Assembly (NCBI GenBank): GCA_002794775.1
Contig: NBAY01000033.1
Span: 124,001-188,000, forward strand
Direction of reading: 5' to 3'
Origin: Porodaedalea pini
Lineage: Eukaryota > Basidiomycota > Agaricomycetes > Hymenochaetales > Hymenochaetaceae
DNA: 64,000 nucleotides
Below the pieces are notes generated by a model, which saw only the letters and a list, made by a program, of their open reading frames with translations, had not been told where the DNA came from and did no database searches. The first letter of the stretch is position 1; each line of letters begins with the position of its first letter. Of this stretch, positions 50,501-60,032 are shown one piece after another. A program made the position numbers and the translations under genes.

Positions 50501-50958
50501 TACCCGAGTCCAATGGGCATAACGCAATCTGTGTCTTCATTGACAGGTTCAGTAAACAGGTGCATGCGATCCCTACCTCAGTGAGCATAACGTCGGAAGG
50601 AATGGCGAGGCTCTACCGGGATCATGTCTTCAGGCTACACGGCATACCGCGCAAGTTTATTCATGACAGAGGATCACAGTTCGAGTCCAAATTCATGAAC
50701 GAACTATACCGATTACTGGGCATCGAGGGAAACCCGTCAACGGCATATCACCCACAGACAGATGGTCAAACGGAACGGATAAACCAAGAGATTGAACAGT
50801 ACCTTCGTCTCTTTGTTAACCACCATCAGTCGGACTGGGCGGAATGGCTTGCGCTAGTGGAATTCGCGTACAACGACAAAGAACAAACGTCGACAGGAGC
50901 GTCACCCTTTTTCGTCAACCATGGGAGACACCCATATAAAGGCACGAATCCTAGACGC

Positions 50959-52056
50959 TGTAACACCAACCGGTTCATTGGGCACGGAACGAGCGGAACG
51001 CACGCGATGTACGTCACGAAGTCGAAGAGCCTCGACTCGGCAATCGAGCAAAGCGGTACACCCGGGTCGGCGGTGATTACCCGAACACGGAACGCACGCA
51101 ACGGCCGGATCGCACGCATCAGCTACTCGGACCGACCCCGGTGCACTTATCTGTGCGTGTGTCCACTCGACCCTGCCAAAGGTTCGTTCATTTGCCTTTG
51201 TCTAACGAACATGCGGCAGCCCGGCATTGGTCGTTCCGGCTCCGTACAAAGGATCCCGAAGCTCACCGACGCTACGCCAAGTCAACACGCGCCGTCCCCG
51301 CCTTTCAGTAGTTCGGATCGTGGAGCCGCTCAAAGGAAACACTCAGGAGGCTCAGTGGTAGGACAATAGAGGACTCGTCTTATTTTATTTCGCCTTTCAT
51401 GTTTACGCAGGACACTTGTTTAGTATTTATAGAGCGTCGAATGTTGTAGATAGAACAGCAATTCCACCCCCGAGTTTCGACGCCTAACTTCGTGTGCTAT
51501 CTCTCAGGACTGTCTCTAGGTACGCCTCGGTGCCTCAGTGACTCGAATCGCTCACCTCGACTTCGTTTTATTCGCGTTGCGCCCGTTGCGCTCGTTCCGT
51601 CCGTTCCGTCCTTACCTCGTTTCGCTTCGTTCTCGTTATCTCGACTTCGACTCCCTCTCGTCTCTTATCTTCTGAATTAAGTCCCGTATCTCGCCCCGCT
51701 CTCTGGTACTCCAGACGACGTCTGTTGAGCACAGGGACCAGCCGTCCATCCCGAGGACAATCCCGCTCCGAGAAAGTCGTGTTAGTATTAGCGCGTCTCC
51801 GTGTCTTCCGACACAGCCACCGACAATCCCCCACACATCTCGAGCGCTCCGCCGGCGCTACGCTTCGAACACTTCCCTATTAGTACGCTTCGTCGATTCC
51901 GTTGCCCCTGACACACCGGAACGCACACAACCCGAATCCTGCGATCCGGAACCCACGGAACTCGACCGGAACGAGGGTATTGACCCATTAGACACGTCTC
52001 CCTCGAACTCAATCATCTGATTCCTATTCACTAACAACCGGAACTCAGAATTATCA
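50959..52056. mobile_element. Element C: 1,098-bp TG...CA insertion, probable solo LTR
   Basis: Begins TGTAACACC and ends TTATCA, flanked by ACGC at 50955-50958 and 52057-52060. Deleting it with one ACGC rejoins the integrase frame of B exactly (GTNPR|RESTNESAK). There is no long convincing frame, and TATTTATAG near 51427 could be a TATA box. Size, TG/CA ends and short TSD fit a solo LTR of an unrelated LTR retrotransposon. A TRIM-like non-autonomous element is the alternative, and no second LTR is in the window. Confidence 0.68.
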
Positions 52057-52789
52057 ACGCGAATCGACCAATGAGTCCGCTAAGCAGTTTGCTGACCGGA
52101 TGGCCAAGATCAGGGAGGAAACCGAATCGGCATTAAAGCATGCGGCCGAAACCATGAAGCGCTTCTATGACAGGACGAAGGGAGAATCCATCGAGTATAA
52201 ACCTGGGGAAAAGGTCATGCTCGAAGGAACTCACTTAAAGACAGATCGTCCTATGAAGAAGCTGGGAGATAAATGTTATGGACCTTTCATTGTTGAAAAG
52301 AAAATCGGCACGTCAGCATATAGACTTAAACTTCCACGTACATGGAAAAAGGTCTATCCGGTTTTCAATGAAGTGCTCCTCTCCCCATACCACGAGCCAC
52401 AGTATACGTCGCAAAAGCAGGATCCTCCACCCCCGCCTGAAATCGTTGACGATGTGCTGGAATATGAGGTCGAAAAGGTTGTCGACTCCAAACTTGTGCG
52501 AGGGAAGCTCAAATACCTCGTACATTGGAAAGGGTATCCGAACGAAGAACGCACCTGGGAGCCAATTGAGAATTTGACGAACTCTCAAGAGGCCATTGAC
52601 GAATTTCATAAATCAACTCCCAGTGCTCCTCGCGCCCTCAACACCCTAGAGATGTCACAGCTGAAGTTCCGACCCGTGTTCGAAGTGACGGAGCCCGAGA
52701 GACCGAAAGGAGTGGCACAGTGGTGGGCCGGTAAGTTCCAGGGTAGGGAACAAGGGCGATCGGGACGCTCGCCTTGAAGGGGAGGGTCA

Positions 52790-53231
52790 TGTCATGGACG
52801 CTTTTTAAATTATCTCATCTTATCATTTTCTCTTATCTTATCTTATCATATCTTATCCATCCATCACTAATCATGCTTATTCCTGTTTACTCATTATTCA
52901 TTACGCTCCTTCTCACACTCGCTGACCGATCCTATGATTTCATTATTCTATGAAGTTCCACGACGTTCTATCATCTATCCTTATGTAGTAGTTAATTCCC
53001 TGGTCTGTGCACAGCCGCAGAAGGGTATATAAGTAGGTAGTCCTCCTGTACTTATCCCCTAGTTTCGACCTGGTCAATTCTACCTGGCTACGTCCAGAAG
53101 CTACTCCTTATCTCAGCGCTGTGTCAGTTCCCCCTGGCTCACCGCTCTCTCTCTCCCTTGTCTCCCTCCTCCTCTGACTGAGTTCCACGCGACCCGGCTA
53201 CCATTTGCGTACCCGTAGTCCGTCGCTGACA
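52790..53231 (+). repeat. 3' LTR of element B
   Basis: 442 bp, preceded by the purine-rich GAAGGGGAGGGTCA. Nearly identical to the 5' LTR; I see A/G differences in the CACCACTC/CACCGCTC and TTCCGCGC/TTCCACGC words. Confidence 0.93.
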
Positions 53232-53429
53232 GTCTCTCTTATAGCAATGACCGTGAGACTATATTATCTAAGATTACATAAAGGAGTGGAATGGAACAAA
53301 TGAAGGTCAGGTATTAGGGAGTGTGGGAAATGATTGAAAAGATGATTAAATATAATGGAAAGGAGCAACTAAAAGAAAAGAAATGATAAAAGGAAAATAA
53401 AAGAAAAGGCAAATGTTTGAGTCCTGACA
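53232..53429 (-). repeat. 5' LTR of element A, distal part
   Basis: Starts with the duplicated GTCTC (53232-53236) and continues the A LTR sequence to CCTGACA at 53429. TATCT (53430-53434) is the right TSD of A. Confidence 0.92.
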
Positions 53430-53467
53430 TATCTATTCTGGCTTTATCTAAGTTCTACAGACAATAT

Positions 53468-53568
53468 ACAGGTGGATGTAAGTGATGGCTGAGTCATGTG
53501 CAAGCTTTATGCAGCAACTCCCAGCCAAACTGGTGCATATGACTTAGCCTTCACTTACACTCACCTGT
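53468..53568. repeat. Foldback inverted repeat, possible small MITE
   Basis: Arms of 35 nt at 53468-53502 and 53534-53568 are imperfect reverse complements (about six mismatches), with weaker pairing beyond them and a 31-nt loop. It would form one stable hairpin. No target duplication was identified with confidence. Confidence 0.6.
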
Positions 53569-55022
53569 ATTATCTTAGTCTGTCTGGAAGAAACTTGAAT
53601 TTTATTGTAAAATTCTAATTACACTAAAGCCCCACTAAATACAATATTGGTTGTCACATTATGTCAGTTGCCCATGTGTAAGGACAGGTGTAGTAAGCTT
53701 ATTACTAATATGCACAATCTTTTCTTTTGTTCCTGCACATTTCTGCTTAACTTGCAACTTCTACATTTATAGACAGCCATATTGTAGATCTCTCTTCCTC
53801 AATGTTTTCTGGAATGATGCTCAGTGCTATAGGATGAGGATCATGTAGGAATTCAATGCTTAAACAAAGATTTCCCTTGCTGACTTTTTCTCTGGAGGCT
53901 CTGACTTACTCACTCAGAGTACTGCTTTCAACCTTACATTGTACTTCACTGCAATCTTCAGTCTGGCTGCAAGTTATGCTCCTATGTTCTCAGCTTTATG
54001 TATCACCTTATTTTTCCTTGGAACATCCATTGGAGTGAGTCCTAATATAATATAAAGTGTAAGTCTGCCAGAGTGTTCTTACCACAGCCGACATGACACC
54101 AACTGTCTGGACATTGTGTCATGACTTGAAGTACTGAGTCTACACCATGATACCAAGTCTACACCATGACCATGCCGAGTCTGAGTCTGAGTGCCAAGTC
54201 TCATGATCATGCCAAGTCTGAGCCCAAGTGCCGAGTCTGGTGAACATACTGAGTCTGAGCCTGAAGATCGAGTCTGAGCCCAAAACTTGGTGGCAGCATA
54301 GCCTCAGGACCTTCAGAGCAGGGCATGTTATATTCTATTTATATCCTTTTCATATTCCCTTCACTCCCCAACCCATCTGAAGCTAATGCAAACTTGTCCG
54401 ATGCTTATATGCACTCACACTGAGTCAAGTGATCCTTCAGCATTCAAATGCTGAGTTACATATTCCAAGAGTAATTCTCAATGGATTCCTTTCAGACTGG
54501 TACTGTATAGTTCATATTATATAATCCTTTCTATTTGGAACCTTTCTAATGCCTTTGTTGCCTCAGTCTATCTGACAGCAACAAAGGTGAGTAGACAATT
54601 TTCCTGTATATATTTCTAGTCTATCTGACAGCAACAAAGATTGTTTTGTCCTGTCTGTCTTGTGGGCTCAAGTATTGGCACTACCTAGGTGTCTTCTATA
54701 AAGGTCCTGTGCTGTCTTATGTATGCAAACTATTTTTTCATCATCAAGAAAGCTCAAATTAGTTGATGTGATGTGGCAATTTATACACCAATAGTCATGG
54801 GGAAGATGGCATATTAATTTTCTAATTATATTTAATTTTTTAATTATTTTTCCGATTTTGTTCAAGTGAGAAATGGGTTGTTTGAGCTCAAAGTGTTGTG
54901 CGTATGCTGCCACTTTGAGTGATCTGTGGAGTTGCCGCTTTGGGGGGGTACTGTGAAAAGTGGCAGGGAGAAGGCTGATTAATAGTGACAAATTTTAGTC
55001 AGAATTAGTCAGAATTAGTCAT
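53569..55022. other. CpG-poor, AT-rich relic region
   Basis: No intact gene. The stretch has few CG dinucleotides and many TG/CA, as in decayed transposons. Degenerate repeats occur: CCAAGTCTGAG-type units at about 54165-54290, and TCTATCTGACAGCAACAAAG twice near 54570 and 54620. A minus frame of 107 codons at 54668-54991 has no recognised motif. Confidence 0.45.
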
Positions 55023-55411
55023 TGTTAGGCGGGAGTCCAGGAGACGACTCGGACTGGGCAGGCCTCAGCTGACTGTCATCTGGGATGTGCTATACTCGAG
55101 CGTAGACTCAGGACACGCTTACTCAGGCTAGGTCGTCGCAGAGGTAAGAGGATTAATACAAGACTAGACTAATACAAGGGGAACGAGTCTCACCTAGGTC
55201 GTCGCGGAGGTAAGAGGAAAAGCAGAACAAGGAGTTCATGCGATTCCTGAGGCCTTATATAGCGACGACTGTGAGACTATATTACCTAATATTACATAAT
55301 GAGTGGGAATGGAACGAATGAAGGTTATATGAAGGGAGTGTGGGAAGTGATTAAAAGAAAAGGAAAAGGAAAAGGGGAGATAAAGAAAAGGTAAAAGTTC
55401 AAGTTCTGACA
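55023..55411 (-). repeat. 3' LTR of element D
   Basis: 389 bp, TGTTAGGCGG to GTTCTGACA as read on +. It includes the TATA region (TTATATAGCG complement near 55258) and the transcript-start complement AAAAGCAGAAC at 55218-55228. Confidence 0.9.
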
Positions 55412-58400
55412 TTACCCCCCCTTCAAGGTTGGGCGTCCCGACCAACCAAGATCGCGGTTGTCTGGCTCGGTGTCGACGAAGAGCGGGCGGAGTCGTGAGC
55501 GAGGGATGTCGAGTTTGCGAGGAGCACCGGGGTGTTTGAGGTAAAACTCAGTGATCGCCTCCTTTGCATTCTCGCCAAAGTCCTTCTCTGGTTGCCAGGT
55601 CGGTTCGTTGTACCCGACCCACTTGACAAGGTATTGCAGTTTACCTCGGTGCAGCCATGAGTCAATGACCTCCTCGACCTCATATTCTTCCTCGTTGTCG
55701 ACAATTTCCGGTGGCGGCGGTGGCGGCTGTTCCTGGCTTTTGAAGGTCGGTTCGATGGCAGGTTTGAGTAGTGCCTCATTGAAGACAGGGTGGACCTTCT
55801 TCCATCGCTTTGGGAGTTTGAGTTTGTACGCGCTCGCTCCAATCTTGTCAACGATGTCAAAGGGACCATACCATTTGTCGGCAAGTTTCTTTGTGGGCGA
55901 ATCTGTACTGATGTTTCGCCCATCGAGGAAAACCTTGTCTCCTGCCTTGTACTCCACTGATGCTCCTGCCGTCCGGTCATGATAGCGTTTCATGTCCTCA
56001 GCCGCCTTAACCAGATTGTCCTTCGCCACGCGATGAGTCTCCTTGATGTGCTTCGCGAATTCTTCCGCCGACATATTGGCAGAGGAAGTTCGTACGGTGT
56101 CGAAGCTCATAGGGTGACGTCCGGTGTTTGCATAGAAGGGTGACATCTTTGTCGCTGAATGTTCGCGGTTGTTGTAGGCGAACTCTGCGAGGGGGAGCCA
56201 GTCCTTCCAATCCGATTGCCGATGATCGACAAAGAGCCGGAGGTACTGTTCGAGCTCTTGGTTGACGCGTTCCGTTTGACCGTCCGTTTGCGGGTGGTAT
56301 GCCGTTGACGGGTTGCCTTTGATGTGTAGGAGTTTGTACAGCTCCTTCATCATCGACGCATCGAACTGTGTGCCTCGGTCGTGGATGATCTTCTTTGGTA
56401 AGCCATGGAGGCAGAAGACGTGGTCGCGGTACAACTGAGCCATGCCTTCCGCTGACAGTTTCGTCGTCATCGGGATTGCATGCATCTGTTTTGAGAATCT
56501 GTCCACGAAGACACAGATCGCATTGTGTCCCTTAGAGTCCAGGAGCTCTCCGATTAGGTCGACCGTGACGATCTCCCAGGGACCTTCAGGGATCACGTTT
56601 GGATGAAGCGGTCTCGACCTCGACGTCCTTAAGGCTTTCGTTCGTTGGCAACGGTCGCATCCTCGGACGTATGTTCGGACATCGGAGAACATCAACACCC
56701 ACCAGAAGTCTCGACATACCAGTTCAACCGTCTTCGACGATCCAGGATGTCCTGCCAGGGTCGAGTCATGGCACTCCCACAATACCGCTTCCTTCATCGT
56801 CGACGGTACGTACACCTTGCCTTTCATCTGCCACAACCCGTCGACTTTCACCATGTTCGTCGGCCTCTCCGACTCGTCCTGCGCTCTCTGCGCTTCACCC
56901 ACTCGTTCCAACACTTCATCACACGACATCCTCACCACTCCACGGTTCAGCCATTTCTCCTTGATGAATACAACATCATCGTTGTCACCCTTGCCCTGAT
57001 CATAACCCGTTTTGCACGACAGCAGGTCGGCCTTGCCCATCATCTTCCTCGGTTTGTGTTTGAGGTGGAAGTCGAATTCTTCGAGTTCGGTTCGCCAGCG
57101 AGCTTGTCGGTAGCTCAGCTTCTGTGCCGACTTGAAGTAGGTCAGGTTGGCGTGGTCGGACCAGATCTCAATCTTGTGTCGAGCGCCAAGGAGGTATTGT
57201 CGCCACTCCTTGAGCGCCGAAACGATGGCAAGCATCTCTTTGTCATAGATTTCGTAGTTTCGTTCCGCCGGCAGGAGCGCTTCCGATCGGTAGGCGATCA
57301 CCCTCCACTTCCCTTCTTGCTTCTGTAACAACACACCTCTGAGCGCGTAGTTCGATGAGTCCGCCTCTACGTGGAAAGGGCCCTCATCATTGGCGATCGC
57401 AAGGACTGGAGGTGAGCAGAGACGTCGTCTCAGCTCCTCGAACGCTTCCTGCTGTTCGGTCTCCCATGCCCAGTCCTTCTTGCCTGTTAACGACGTTAAC
57501 GGTCGGACCACCTTACTGTAGTCCTTAATAAACCGTCTCAGCCAGTTTCCCATACTGAGGAACTGTTGTAGCTCCTTGAGGTTTCGCAGGATAGGCCAGT
57601 TCGCAATCGCCTCCGTCTTTGCTGGGTCGGCCCTGATCTCACTGTTGCCGATGATGTGACCGAGGTATTTGACGACCTTGGCATCGAACTCACACTTCTC
57701 CGGTTTCAGGTATAGGCCATTCTCTCGAAGGATCTGGAGGACGCGCCTCGACGTGTCTATATGTTCCTCAATGGTTTCTGAGAGGATCAATATGTCGTCG
57801 AGGTATACGATGATCAGGTTAGCGTAAATCAGGTCCTTGAAGATGTGATTGACAAAAGCCTGGAACGTCGCCAGGGCGTTGCAGAGACCGAAGAACATTA
57901 CTGTCGGTTCGAAGAGACCCATGTTTGTGTGGAACGCTGCCTTCCATTCGTCGCCTTTGCGGATCCGGATGTTGTAGTACCCCCAGCAAAGGTCAAGCTT
58001 AGTGATGTATTTTGCTTTCTTGACTTTGTCGACGAGTTCGTCGATGAGGGGAAGGGGATACTTGTTCTTGACTGTACCGTCATTAAGCTTTCGGTAGTCC
58101 TGGATCGGGCGTAGGGACTTGTCGGCTTTCTTGATAAAAAAGAAGGGCGAGGCCATCGGGGATATTGACCTGCGTATATGACCAGACTTCAAGTTCTCCT
58201 CGAGGAAATCCTTCAGCGACTCCTGCTCCGTTGGTGTCAGTGGATAGATCTTGCAGTCGCTAGGTTTGAAGTCGGGTTTCAAGTCGATGACATGGTCCCA
58301 TGGGCGGTGTTCCAGCAGTTTCTCGAATCCCTTCTCTGAGAAGACGTTGGCGTAATCGTCGAGGTACGCGGGCCAGGACGCCTTGTCCATTCGCATTCCA

Positions 58401-59062
58401 CTCACCCTCCTCATTTGTTCTACCGCCTCCTTTACTTCACCCAGGTCCTCCACTGGCTTCCTTTCGATCGCACATTCGCTCGGGCAGCGAGTAAAGTCGA
58501 GCGTACCCGTCTTCCAGTCGACCTCTGGGTTGTGCCGTCGAAGCCAGTCGTACCCCAGGAAGATGTTAGATGATGCCAGTGAGGTTACCGCTAGGACGAT
58601 CCGTTCCTTATGGTGACCGATCGTAAGTTCAATGTCAACGTACTCCTCGATCAACCCGGCTTCGTTGTGTGTGCCGTCAGCATTGAGTACCGCAAGGGGT
58701 CGGATATAACGCTTCGTCTCTAGCCCGTACCGTTCGACGAATCTCACGTCAATGCACGATCCCGTACATCCCGAATCTACGAGCGCGTGTGCGTCCACCT
58801 CCCTCACTTCACCTTCTACGCTGTGCCCGACGTTCAGGAGAAGGTCCAGCTGGCGTCCGCCAGTCCCTCTCATGAACAGCTGCTCGTACTCCTCACTTCC
58901 TTTCACACCGGTTGGGGCTTCGTACTTGGGAAAACCATCGACGTCGTTTGCATCTACGTATTGTACAGACGGTTGGTTATATTTTAACGAGTCCAGATTT
59001 GAAGCCCCTTGTTCTTCTCGGTCAGTCGCCCCGATGGCTACGCCTGACCACTCGCAAAACCC
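55412..59062 (-). CDS. pol: Element D pol, open reading frame
   Basis: The frame is open without a stop from the GGGTTTT heptamer (59056-59062) to the stop at 55412, over 1,200 codons. Order: protease (ALVDSGCTGSCI), RT (ASPFFFIKKADKSLRPIQDY, catalytic IIVYLDDILIL), RNase H (VEADSSNYAL), integrase zinc site (CHDSTLAGHPG, CDRCQRTK), core motifs VTVDLIGEL, IHDRGTQF and HPQTDGQTERVNQE, and chromodomain EYEVEEVIDSWLHRGKLQYL. The stop codon is next to the polypurine tract. Although open, it has Arg-to-Cys changes relative to E (DLCWGY, LLSCK) and Gly-to-Arg in ALRGVL, so activity is doubtful. The start codon is irrelevant if it is made by frameshifting. Confidence 0.9.
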   Translation of the reverse strand, partial: GFCEWSGVAIGATDREEQGASNLDSLKYNQPSVQYVDANDVDGFPKYEAPTGVKGSEEYEQLFMRGTGGRQLDLLLNVGHSVEGEVREVDAHALVDSGCTGSCIDVRFVERYGLETKRYIRPLAVLNADGTHNEAGLIEEYVDIELTIGHHKERIVLAVTSLASSNIFLGYDWLRRHNPEVDWKTGTLDFTRCPSECAIERKPVEDLGEVKEAVEQMRRVSGMRMDKASWPAYLDDYANVFSEKGFEKLLEHRPWDHVIDLKPDFKPSDCKIYPLTPTEQESLKDFLEENLKSGHIRRSISPMASPFFFIKKADKSLRPIQDYRKLNDGTVKNKYPLPLIDELVDKVKKAKYITKLDLCWGYYNIRIRKGDEWKAAFHTNMGLFEPTVMFFGLCNALATFQAFVNHIFKDLIYANLIIVYLDDILILSETIEEHIDTSRRVLQILRENGLYLKPEKCEFDAKVVKYLGHIIGNSEIRADPAKTEAIANWPILRNLKELQQFLSMGNWLRRFIKDYSKVVRPLTSLTGKKDWAWETEQQEAFEELRRRLCSPPVLAIANDEGPFHVEADSSNYALRGVLLQKQEGKWRVIAYRSEALLPAERNYEIYDKEMLAIVSALKEWRQYLLGARHKIEIWSDHANLTYFKSAQKLSYRQARWRTELEEFDFHLKHKPRKMMGKADLLSCKTGYDQGKGDNDDVVFIKEKWLNRGVVRMSCDEVLERVGEAQRAQDESERPTNMVKVDGLWQMKGKVYVPSTMKEAVLWECHDSTLAGHPGSSKTVELVCRDFWWVLMFSDVRTYVRGCDRCQRTKALRTSRSRPLHPNVIPEGPWEIVTVDLIGELLDSKGHNAICVFVDRFSKQMHAIPMTTKLSAEGMAQLYRDHVFCLHGLPKKIIHDRGTQFDASMMKELYKLLHIKGNPSTAYHPQTDGQTERVNQELEQYLRLFVDHRQSDWKDWLPLAEFAYNNREHSATKMSPFYANTGRHPMSFDTVRTSSANMSAEEFAKHIKETHRVAKDNLVKAAEDMKRYHDRTAGASVEYKAGDKVFLDGRNISTDSPTKKLADKWYGPFDIVDKIGASAYKLKLPKRWKKVHPVFNEALLKPAIEPTFKSQEQPPPPPPEIVDNEEEYEVEEVIDSWLHRGKLQYLVKWVGYNEPTWQPEKDFGENAKEAITEFYLKHPGAPRKLDIPRSRLRPLFVDTEPDNRDLGWSGRPTLKGG

Positions 59063-59607
59063 TGCGAGTCGACAACCTCTTTGTCGTTCTCTCCCTCCTC
59101 AACGTATTCTTCCACCGTCGACCTTCGAGTGTCTACGACTTCCTCGAATGCCGATTCCTTCATTGCTCCGAGCTCATCGGCGAGGACGCGACATTCACCT
59201 GGTGCCATCAATTCCAGCATATGCTGGATGATCAGTTTCGCCTGCGGGCACTTGTCCTTAAAGTGGCCCAAACCACCGCAGATCCAGCACGCGCGTCAGC
59301 GTTGCGCCTCATTCATCGAAATGTCCATCGGCTGGCCAGCACCTCCGAAGGTGATTCCAGTCGCGTCGCGTTTGTCGATGTGCGGGGCCACCACCTGTCG
59401 GCGCGCGGGGGGCACTTGTTGGGGCGTCGGGCGGGGCGTGAACGGTAACGTCCTACCTCGTTGGATCGTGCGAATTTGTTGTTCGCCCCTGTCGATTTCG
59501 ACAGCTTTCTTCTTCCATGCCTCATACGTCGTCGGTACTGGCGTCGACCTCAACACCCCGCGGACCACCTCAATGTTCATTGCGTGCTTCAGGCGGTCGC
59601 AAATGAC
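59038..59607 (-). pseudogene. gag: Element D gag, C-terminal part only
   Basis: Contains the end of capsid (ICDRLKHAMNIEVVRGVL), a linker and the knuckle CWICGGLGHFKDKC. It is truncated at 59607 by element E. A TGA follows MNEAQR, one codon after the equivalent TGA of A and E. The gag stop TAG is at 59038-59040. Confidence 0.8.
59056..59062 (-). promoter_or_regulatory. Candidate -1 frameshift heptamer of element D (G GGT TTT)
   Basis: On the minus strand GGGTTTT is read G-GGT-TTT in the gag frame, 15 nt before the gag stop, and the -1 frame is the open pol. Confidence 0.65.
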
Positions 59608-60020
59608 TGTTAGAACCTGAACTTTCACCTTTTCCTTTATTTTCCCTTTTACCATTTCCCTTATTATATTCGTCCTTTTCATTATATTTACCCATCTTAC
59701 ACAATCATTCCCACACTACCTTCATTCGTTCCATTCCCACTCGTTATGTAATGTTAGGTAATATAGTCTCACGGTCGTCGCTATATAAGGTCTCAGGAAT
59801 CGCATGAACTCCTTGTTCTGCTTTTCCTCTTACCTCCGCGACGACCTAGGTGAGACTCGTCCCCCTTGTATTAGTTTAGACTTGTATTAATCCTCTTACC
59901 TCCGCGACGACCTAGCCTGAGTAAGCGTGTCCTGAGTCTACGCTCGAGTATAGCACGTCCCAGACGACAGTCAGCCGAGGCCTGCCCAGTCCGAGTCGTC
60001 TCCCGGGCTCCCGCCTAACA
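59608..60020 (+). repeat. 5' LTR of element E
   Basis: 413 bp, TGTTAGAACC to CGCCTAACA. TATATAA at 59782-59788 lies 33 bp before GTTCTGCTTTT (59815-59825), the predicted mRNA start. Directly after it a 25-bp unit (TCCTCTTACCTCCGCGACGA...) is present twice, at 59825-59849 and 59891-59915. Confidence 0.92.
59782..59788 (+). promoter_or_regulatory. TATA box of element E LTR
   Basis: TATATAA, 33 bp upstream of the predicted self-priming transcript start. Confidence 0.75.
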
Positions 60021-60021
60021 T

Positions 60022-60032
60022 AAAAGCAGAAC
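60022..60032 (+). other. Self-priming primer binding site of element E
   Basis: AAAAGCAGAAC, 1 nt after the LTR, is the perfect complement of GTTCTGCTTTT at 59815-59825. Confidence 0.85.

Larger units (their letters stand above)
47506..52777 (+). pseudogene. pol: Element B pol with two nonsense codons and an insertion
   Basis: Protease motif ALLDSGCTGSCI. RT with SPFFFIKKKDGKLRPVQDYR, the catalytic VIVYMDDILIF and FLGFCNYYRRF. RNase H with VEADSSHFANGAIL. Integrase with the HHCC zinc site (HHDSTLAGHPG, CDACQRTK) and core motifs VTADLIG, IHDRGSQF and HPQTDGQTERINQE. A C-terminal chromodomain reads EYEVEKVVDSKLVRGKLKYL. In-frame TGA codons at 49057-49059 (after NNIRI, where relatives have Arg) and 49816-49818 (DDW-stop, Arg in relatives) interrupt it. 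Element C splits it at 50958/52057, and removal of C plus one ACGC restores frame. The chromodomain would direct integration to heterochromatin. Confidence 0.88.
45274..53231 (+). mobile_element. Element B: young Ty3-type chromodomain LTR retrotransposon nested in A
   Basis: Two 442-bp LTRs that differ at about two positions (A/G transitions) bound gag and a -1 frame pol with protease, RT, RNase H, integrase and chromodomain. The element is 7,958 bp long including the 1,098-bp insertion C. Despite its youth it has two TGA stops in pol and the insertion in integrase, so this copy cannot make a full polyprotein. Its LTRs, tail and gag differ from those of A/D/E, so it is a distinct family. Confidence 0.93.
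39269..53429 (-). mobile_element. Element A: decayed Ty3-type chromodomain LTR retrotransposon carrying element B
   Basis: Full span of A including the nested element. The A-only parts are the 3' LTR (39269-39693), the internal region (39694-45041) and the 5' LTR split into 45042-45273 and 53237-53429. Order on the minus strand is LTR, primer site, gag, protease, reverse transcriptase/RNase H, integrase, chromodomain, LTR. The reading frames are broken by many stops, mostly TGA where relatives D and E have CGN. The two LTRs differ at roughly a dozen positions, nearly all transitions. It is inactive. Confidence 0.92.
55023..59607 (-). mobile_element. Element D: Ty3-type chromodomain LTR retrotransposon, interrupted by element E
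   Basis: The visible part runs from the 3' LTR (55023-55411) through an open pol into the C-terminal half of gag, where it stops abruptly at the TG of element E's LTR (59608). The rest of gag, the leader and the 5' LTR must lie beyond E, outside the window, or be deleted. It is the same family as A and E. Confidence 0.88.

Noticed and set aside
50959..51369. Read-through integrase extension in element B (C-terminus continuing into 51369)
   Set aside because: The frame merely runs into insertion C. The true continuation lies after 52060.
59608..60020. This LTR as the 5' LTR of element D
   Set aside because: It is in the + orientation (TATA, start site, then primer site reading right), while D is on the minus strand, and it cuts into D's gag. 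It belongs to E.
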